A stretch of 64,000 nt of DNA from Halicephalobus mephisto. Lineage: Eukaryota > Nematoda > Chromadorea > Rhabditida > Panagrolaimidae. How positions within the stretch are numbered: the stretch's first letter is position 1; every line of letters starts with the position of its first letter. Shown piece after piece: positions 57,969 through 64,000 of the stretch. The stretch covers positions 248,001-312,000 of the forward strand of contig SWDT01000007.1 of the NCBI GenBank assembly GCA_009193035.1, in the 5' to 3' direction. The notes under the pieces are model-generated. The model saw nothing but the letters and a program-made list of their open reading frames with translations, had not been told where the DNA came from and searched no databases. The position numbers and the translations under genes are program-made.

Positions 57969-59240
57969 TTAAGAAAAAACAGATGATCGAAATTTGCAGC
58001 ACATGAAAATCAAGGTCTCTTCTGAACATTTGTCGTTACAGCATGTTTCCACTGGACCGGATTCTGAAAATGAATAATTATAAATCACATTTTTATCAAT
58101 CAACATTCGAGAAAATTTTCTCAATTTCGGTATGGGATAATGTGTGCAAAAAGTGATAGATATTTTTTGATTGGTAGACATGACAAGATCAGAATTGAAA
58201 ACGACCTTGAATCACTCTTGGGCTAGGGTTTTCGTCTTCCCGGCAAGATCGAGAAAGTATTGGGCTGGTATGGGATAGACGTTTATAAAAAATTCTAATT
58301 CGATTAAGAGTAGACTTTTCTAGAAGATTCTAATTTCGCTCAGTATACATCTTTATAGAGAATTCTAATTTGATCTATATTCCTATAGAAGATTGTAATC
58401 CAGTCTAGATCTTCGTGGAAAATTCTGATCTGATTTATATCCTTATAAAAGTTCTGATCTGGTTTGTATTTTTATAAAAGATTCTAACCAGGTCTAATAT
58501 ACATCTTTATGGAAGATTCTAATTTGGTCTATATCATTATAAGAACTCTGATCTGGCTTATATCTTTATAGAAGATTCTAACCAGGTCTAGTATACATCT
58601 TTATGGAAGATTGTAACCAGGTATAAACCTCTTTAGAAAGTTTCAATCTAATCTTAAACCAATATTTCTAAAGTTTCCTAATCCGATCTATTTCGGATTG
58701 TTTTGAATATCAATTTAATCAACTTTGAATCTTGTGAAGAATTGCTGATCCGATTCAATTTGGACTATTCTAGAAGGTCCCAACTGACTTCCAGATCCTT
58801 ATTCAAGAACATATTTATACACAAAAGTTGCCGGGTATTCTAAGTTACATACTTTGAGAAGTTCTTAAAACTGCATAAAAGTGTGGATAAAGTTATAACA
58901 GATATATATTTTCTAATTTTATCGAGAACCAACCTCGTTTGAACGCCCTTCGGATGATTGCTCTCTTGCTGACCCTTTCTTGGCCCACTATGGCGATGCA
59001 TCGACTACAAGCCGCCTCTATGGCTGTACCAAGTGTAGGTCCGCAGATCTTCACGGCTGTCGTGTTCACAGGGTTCCTATCCTTGATCCCGGAGTACACG
59101 GGTGAATCCATAGGAGCAAATTCGGATTTAGGGTTATTTTCGGGATCAACATGCCGTCTTCTGTGTCTGATCAAACAAAGCGAAATTTGAATAAATTCAA
59201 TAATAACACAGACGATGATAAAGTACGAGATTAGCCTCAT
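57969..59240 (-). CDS. Insulin-like peptide precursor (eight-cysteine nematode class)
   Basis: Exons 59240-58934 and 58063-57969, phase-1 junction, 133 residues. MRLISYFIIVCVIIEFIQISLC is a signal peptide; RHRRR follows it. The B chain is KICGPTLGTAIEAACSRC with standard C-x11-C spacing and an extra cysteine three residues on. A linker ends in AFKR, a likely convertase site, then the A chain ESGPVETCCNDKCSEETLIFMCC, with CC-x3-C-x8-C and an extra final cysteine. The two extra cysteines predict a fourth inter-chain disulfide, a known feature of many C. elegans insulins, which act on DAF-2. The B chain is preceded by a long prosegment of about 45 residues with an NTT glycosylation motif. The 870-bp intron holds a 35-bp satellite. 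It is not closely related to the insulin at 16076-18183. Exact orthologue not assigned. Confidence 0.88.
58290..58640. repeat. About 35-bp minisatellite in the insulin intron
   Basis: TATATCTTTATAGAAGATTC then TAACCAGGTCTAG, about ten imperfect copies. Confidence 0.8.
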
Positions 59241-59310
59241 TTCAATCTTTTTATTTTTTAAAAATAAACAAGTACGACCAGCGTTTACTTTAAAATATGA
59301 AATGGTGGCG

Positions 59311-59320
59311 GTTTTATATA
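59311..59320 (-). promoter_or_regulatory. TATA box of the eight-cysteine insulin gene
   Basis: TATATAAAAC on the - strand, about 70 bp before the ATG at 59240. Confidence 0.5.
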
Positions 59321-59824
59321 TGGGACGAAGATCCGTTTTTACCTTTTCACGTCAAGGGAGGCGGGTCTATACACGGCTAAATAGGGAAACTAAGTTTGTA
59401 CTTTTCGCTTTTTTTCCGTTTTAGACCAAATGTAAACATCTTCCAGTTGCTAAAGAAGGTTTCAGTTTTGGTACTGTATTAATTACAGAAAGATGACAAT
59501 CATGACGACAATGATCGAATTTTTTATTTTTTGTAAGTACATTTGAATAATTAACGTATATAGAATTTCAAAATTATGTCATTTTTATTCTGACATCTTT
59601 AAAGTTTCTCTTATTTCATTACCAAATACAGTAGTCCGTCTTTGAGAAATATTTTGCGTATTGTTTATCATATAATGGATATTCATCAAAACTCCACATG
59701 TAATAATTAATCTTTGAGATAGACAGAACGTTATGTATTTCATATGACTCTAATCCAGAACTTTCTAGATTTATCAAGATAAATTATAACTCCAGAATAT
59801 TCATTGTGAAATCGTATAACTCTA
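59321..59824. other. 5' flank of the insulin gene
   Basis: Unique sequence; no gene recognised. Confidence 0.4.
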
Positions 59825-59991
59825 CATACAAAAAGCGTAACTTTTGATTCAGTAACAAATGGAAATCGTCACTATTTTATTTTAATTTACGTCACAAAAG
59901 TTAAATATTTACAAAAAAAATGTAACGATTTTGCTACATTTTTATCACATTTTACAATTGTTACTAACCTAAAAGTTACACTTTTTTGTGC
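59825..59991. mobile_element. MITE, CACAAAAAAGTCGTAAC family
   Basis: ATACAAAAAGCGTAACTTTT at the left, and AAAAGTTACACTTTTTTGTG at the right as its inverse. About 167 bp. Confidence 0.75.
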
Positions 59992-60666
59992 ATACTTAAT
60001 CATTGTCACGCAAAACCACAACTGCTATGTAGACTGCTTTATTTTCCAACAAGTTCTAAAAATTCATTTCGAGATAATTTCGTAACAAAATTCACTTGTT
60101 CCGTAACAGTATGATTCATTTAATAAGGTTAATCCTATTATTTTGTCCATGTTTTGATTGTTATGAAACATAGTATAAACATTTTCAGCGAGGATTTTGA
60201 TGATAACGACGAGCTCGGTTATTCCTAAGCGCAAGTAGAATTTCGCATCAAAAATAATTGAAAAAATTAACTTTCGCTGCAAAGTCGCTAGTAATCATGA
60301 CGAGTTCGTTTATTCTTAAGTACAGGTGGAATTCCGCATTGAAATCAACTTAGAAATCAGGGCGAAATCCAATGCAAAACTTTCATGATTAAAATTGACT
60401 TCTTACCGTTATTATAACATGTTTATTGAAAAACAAACATTGCACAAAATTATTTCACCGATCAATTTCGAAATAAACTATTGGTATCGCCACAGTTTGT
60501 AACACCTTCTATTGTTTTAAACTCTGATTTCTTCAACAACTTGCATATTATTTATTATCCATGAATTGATATCGTTCATCGATTTCGAAAAAATATAATC
60601 TGATTCTAAAATTTTGTTAATTTTTAACAAATATGGCAGTAATTGCGGATATTGCTTAATTTGCAC
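59992..60666. other. Spacer / 3' flank of the PLC-beta gene
   Basis: Includes a diverged duplication of about 90 bp (GATAACGACGAGCTCGGTTA at 60200 versus AATCATGACGAGTTCGTTTA at 60293). No gene seen. Confidence 0.4.
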
Positions 60667-63600
60667 TTAAATTTCGACTCCATCGTAAAAATCTTCATTA
60701 TTGTTGTTGTTCATCCTATTCATAGAGGTCTTCCTCGCCGTGAGGGGATCCACAAGCCCTAGGGACAGGGTTTCGTTCTCAATTTTGGCCTTCATAGGCT
60801 CGGTGAACTGTTGTCTCGCTACGATTTGAGCTTCAGGAACGTAAGTCTGAACGTTGATTTTGACGAAAACACTAACTGGTCCCATTGGTCGGTTCCCTGC
60901 CGTCCTGAGGGTTATGTGTCTGTAACCCTGAGTGAGGTTATTAACAGGGAGGATCCTATGGGCTATGGGGGGTGGGATCTTGTCCTCTTTTGGGGCTTTC
61001 TGTCCGGAGAACTTCAAGACCTTCCTATTCATTTTCTCCTTGTCCTTGCTCTCGGTAATGTTCTTCTCCGCTTCGACCACCCTGATGTAGAGCATGGCGT
61101 GCTGAGGTTTGATTACTTTCTCGAAAACTAGTTTCTTTTCTGGGTATACTGTATTAAATCCATCTGCCAATGCGAAATCTGTCCTATGCTTTCCTCTTAC
61201 AGTGTCCTTTGGAAGGTCATAGAGATCGACGATGACTTGAGTTGCTTTCAATTTAGGAGCCATTAGCTTCAGACATTGAGTACTGATTACTGTAATTTCG
61301 ATCTTGTTTGCGACAAGGTAATCAGAATCGTACACGGACATCTTCGTGTTCGGGATGCACATTCTGTCAGGCTTCGGAACGTAGCCACAACGACCATTTT
61401 CTTCAAACAAAGCATCATTCAGCTGCATAGCTACTCCGTTCGTCTGAAAGTTCATCGCGATCATCTGACATCCTCCTGTCCAAAAGAACTGAAAAAGCAA
61501 TTTTCATTAGAGTTTAATAGATTGGAAATTACAGTAGGGAAAAAGTTATCAGAGTCAATTCTTTTGTGATCAGGGTAAACTCTGACGATATGCCGAATGG
61601 TGTGGCGGATCATGGCGTTGGAGTTGTCCTGGATGGCCTTGTCTACTTTCTCCTCATTCCCCGAATGCATCCAAAAGTAAGGATCATCTAGAAAAATGAT
61701 TTATTTCTCCTAAGAGGATCAATAGCCAAGTTTATGGTAAGAGAACGTGTTTAAGATTTCCCATAGTGAGACGGATATAATTATATCTTGTGGTGCTTTA
61801 TCTTTATTCTCTCAGACCATATTGTAAGTATTGGTCCCACCATGAACGGTACTTGATGACATGCATAGGTATTATTTTCTTGAATGACGATCAAGCTTAT
61901 AGTTGAGAAATGAATCAAGTACTGTTCGTGATAGGACCAACGTTGTTGTATTCTGTTTTCTTTTTTCTCTAAGAACATATTGTAATCATCGGCTCAAATA
62001 CGGACAATATTCAATTCATTTTCTGGTTTTAAACTTATCTACTATATTTGTAACACGTTGCTAATCAGTTTATAGTTAAACAATGAACCGAGTATCATTC
62101 GTGGTAGAACTAACATTGTTTCATTCCATAGTGTCTTTAATATCTATTACCTTAGTGTGTATTTAAGTGTCGGTCCTCCCACGAATAATATTTGATATTT
62201 GCCTCCCACAAACCCAGTTGCTGATATTTTTATTTTAAATAATATCAAACCTGGTCTCATTTTCGGAGTAGTCTGGAAGTAATTGATCAAGTCTTTCAAA
62301 GTCCCCTCTGTTTCCGTGATCGAGGAAGCATTCTTCATCTGACGCAATATGTCCTTTTGTTCTTTCTTCAATTATTATTTCATCATATTGTCGGTAATAA
62401 AATGAACTCACAGATAGCTCCCCAATGTTCGTGACAGGCTTCTTCAGCAATTGTTCTCCGTCATCTTGTTTTTCCATCATCAAAGTGGTTGTAGTTTCTT
62501 TGATCTTCTCTACCGTTTCTGTAATTAGATGATTCTTCATCGAAACTCCAGTGATCTTCATATTGACAGCCCCAAATTTTCCTTTGGATCCCTTGATTAG
62601 GATTTTTCTTTTCAAAGCTATCGGTGGAGGCAGAAAACCCTCCTGATTCCCTAATAATGGGAATTCGGGTAATTCTGTGTCTTGGAGAAAGTCCCCGAAG
62701 ACCCTCCTGAAGATCTCCGACATTTTTCGTTGTTGTTCTTCTTTACAGTGATTCTCGATGGAGAGGACCACGGGGTAATCACTGGTTTTAAAAGCGGTTT
62801 CAACTATAGCCTCGCAGACATCTTCCAAGGGTACTGTATTGATTTGCTGAAGAGCCTGAGGTCCGTGGGTGATCACAGGTCCTTCAGCACTTTCCCAAAC
62901 ATCTAACTCTATGCATCTACATCCGGATAAAAGTATCTGTCGGTACATCTCCGTGTCTGTCCTGCATTCTTGTTCGTCATTATTCCGAAGATATCTCGCG
63001 ATGAGGACTTGATTTCCAAGAAGATAACTGTTGTGAGAACTGTTGATGTAGTAGTGAGATATGGGCTTTCCCATCAGATCCGGCCTCAGAGCCATAGTTG
63101 AAGTTGAAAGATCTGCGTTCTGGTCTGAGAGAAGGTACTTGACGAAACCTTTGAAGGAAAGGTTGTCTGCTTCTGAAATTAATTTTTGAAAATGAAGTTA
63201 ATCATGGAAGCACAAAAGTTAGATAAAATAGTTGTTACGAAATTGTGTTGATATGAATCTTTAGAAATTTTAATTTTGAGAAAATTTAAGGAGTTTGTAT
63301 AGGATTTCCGAAGGCCCCAGAATCTTTCACTAGATTTCGGAACTTTGTACAGGATCCTAATTTTAAAAATTATGTACCTTGACACTCGATTTGCTTGATC
63401 ATCTTCATCGCCTGTTCTGTTGTCTTTGGTAGATAAAGGTCCTGAAAAGTTATTTCATTATTGTCAAACAAAACAATGTTCCCATTAGGACCCCTGAGAT
63501 CAGCATAACTCTAAAAGTAGATAGCTTAGAACTGTTGTATTTTACACATGTTACAATCAGACTCCACAGCTTCCAAATTTACGAACGATATGTAGGATTT

Positions 63601-64000
63601 ATATTCAGAATCTTGATATGCAAGTTATTTTTGAAGATCTCATCTAATTGTACTTCTTCAAAAATGTTTACAATCTGAATTTACCATCAAAGCTTCCAGA
63701 ATTAGTGATTGCGTAATTATTTGTCAGATATAGCAATGGGTATAAAGACAAACGAAAAAAGTGGATTCAGTATATAACATGGATATAAAACGTTATCTTT
63801 AGGATCTCATCTCCTAATGATACTTCTTCAAAAATGTTTACAACATGAATTTAGAATCAAAGCTTCCAGAATTAGTGATTGAGTACTTATTCGTCAAATT
63901 TAACAGCAAATTTAGACAAAAAGTTAAATATATAAAAACGGATAAATCAATAAATAAAATCACCTCATTAAGTCTCGGATCCCTCTGACTCTTGTTCAGA
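60667..64000 (-). CDS. Phospholipase C-beta, C-terminal 641 residues (5' part off the right edge)
   Basis: Exons (- strand): 64000-63964, 63441-63378, 63172-62412, 62338-62251, 61687-61533, 61488-60667; the last intron is 44 bp. PLC-beta hydrolyses PIP2 to IP3 and diacylglycerol at the plasma membrane downstream of Gq. Visible order: end of the EF-hand region ([18 protein letters not shown]), X box about 70-227, short linker, Y box about 298-414, C2 about 430-592, and a 50-residue tail. X-box catalytic residues are present: HN in SSHNS, E and D in CIELDVW, H in ITHG, E in SIENH. In the Y box, the Ser, Arg and Tyr of the substrate pocket align (MHSG, VRVYP). The second lysine of the KxK phosphate contact is replaced (ILIKGSK). 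C2 ends [12 protein letters not shown] as in beta isoforms, but the long coiled-coil C-terminal extension of canonical PLC-beta is absent. It is probably the plc-2-type paralogue rather than egl-8. Confidence 0.9.
61700..62200. repeat. Diverged direct repeat inside a PLC-beta intron
   Basis: CATATTGTAAGTATTGGTCC-type text and CTTATAGTTGAGAAATGAATC/TTTATAGTTAAACAATGAACC recur at about 170-bp spacing, about 2.5 copies, between exons ending 61687 and 62251. Confidence 0.55.
63442..63963. repeat. PLC-beta intron with a diverged 170-bp duplication
   Basis: TACTTCTTCAAAAATGTTTACAA-like text and CAAAGCTTCCAGAATTAGTG occur at 63650-63710 and 63820-63880. Confidence 0.6.

Noticed and set aside
60811..61131. 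106-codon frame on the + strand
   Set aside because: Antisense to the well-supported PLC-beta C2 exon.
1..64000. CRISPR arrays
   Set aside because: The short tandem repeats lack a constant repeat with unique spacers of fixed length, no cas genes are present, and the genome is eukaryotic.
1..64000. tRNA, rRNA or spliced-leader RNA genes
   Set aside because: No cloverleaf with conserved A/B boxes, no rRNA stretch and no spliced-leader sequence was found on reading both strands; a covariance-model scan was not possible.

Overview
The window looks like nuclear DNA of a rhabditid, probably Caenorhabditis-like, nematode. The evidence is nematode-style splice sites (TTTTCAG acceptors, GTAAGT donors), introns as short as 44 bp beside introns of 0.5-1.7 kb, very AT-rich intergenic DNA, and the gene set: trypsin-inhibitor-like (TIL) cysteine-rich secreted proteins, two insulin-like peptides (one with the extra disulfide seen in worm insulins), a glycoprotein-hormone-alpha (FLR-2/GPA2) subunit, an ML lipid-binding protein and a phospholipase C-beta. 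Coding DNA is under a tenth of the window. The rest is tandem satellites, small inverted-repeat transposons (MITEs) and retroelement scraps.

Layout. 357-5497 (-) is a large secreted gene with seven TIL domains followed by seven six-cysteine repeats; it runs off the left edge. 13228-13519 (-) is a single-TIL gene. 16076-18183 (-) is an insulin-like gene with a long intron. 20941-21170 (+) is an unrecognised two-exon microprotein candidate. 24505-25803 (+) is an ML-domain gene with a TATA box and a cluster of GATA sites. 44872-46129 (+) is the flr-2-like hormone subunit. 50225-50467 (-) holds two orphan exons of an unknown gene. 57969-59240 (-) is a second insulin-like gene with eight cysteines. 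60667-64000 (-) is the 3' part of a PLC-beta gene continuing past the right edge.

Almost every product is secreted or acts in extracellular signalling: protease inhibitors, two insulins, a cystine-knot hormone subunit, a lipid-binding protein and a G-protein effector. There are no operon-like clusters; genes are separated by kilobases.

The repeats have real structure. (1) A 326-bp inverted repeat, about 98-99% identical, lies in two introns of the multi-TIL gene. (2) An element family with related ends carries tandem units built on the palindrome TTGC(A/G)(C/T)GCAA, at about six loci. One copy is folded into an 830-bp palindrome. (3) A MITE family with ends CAGTAGAACTTGGATATAAG occurs seven times, twice as back-to-back pairs sharing one TA. 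(4) A second MITE family with ends like CACAAAAAAGTCGTAACTTT occurs nine times. (5) Many local minisatellites have units of 31 to 195 bp. Exon coordinates are my own splice predictions and need transcript support.
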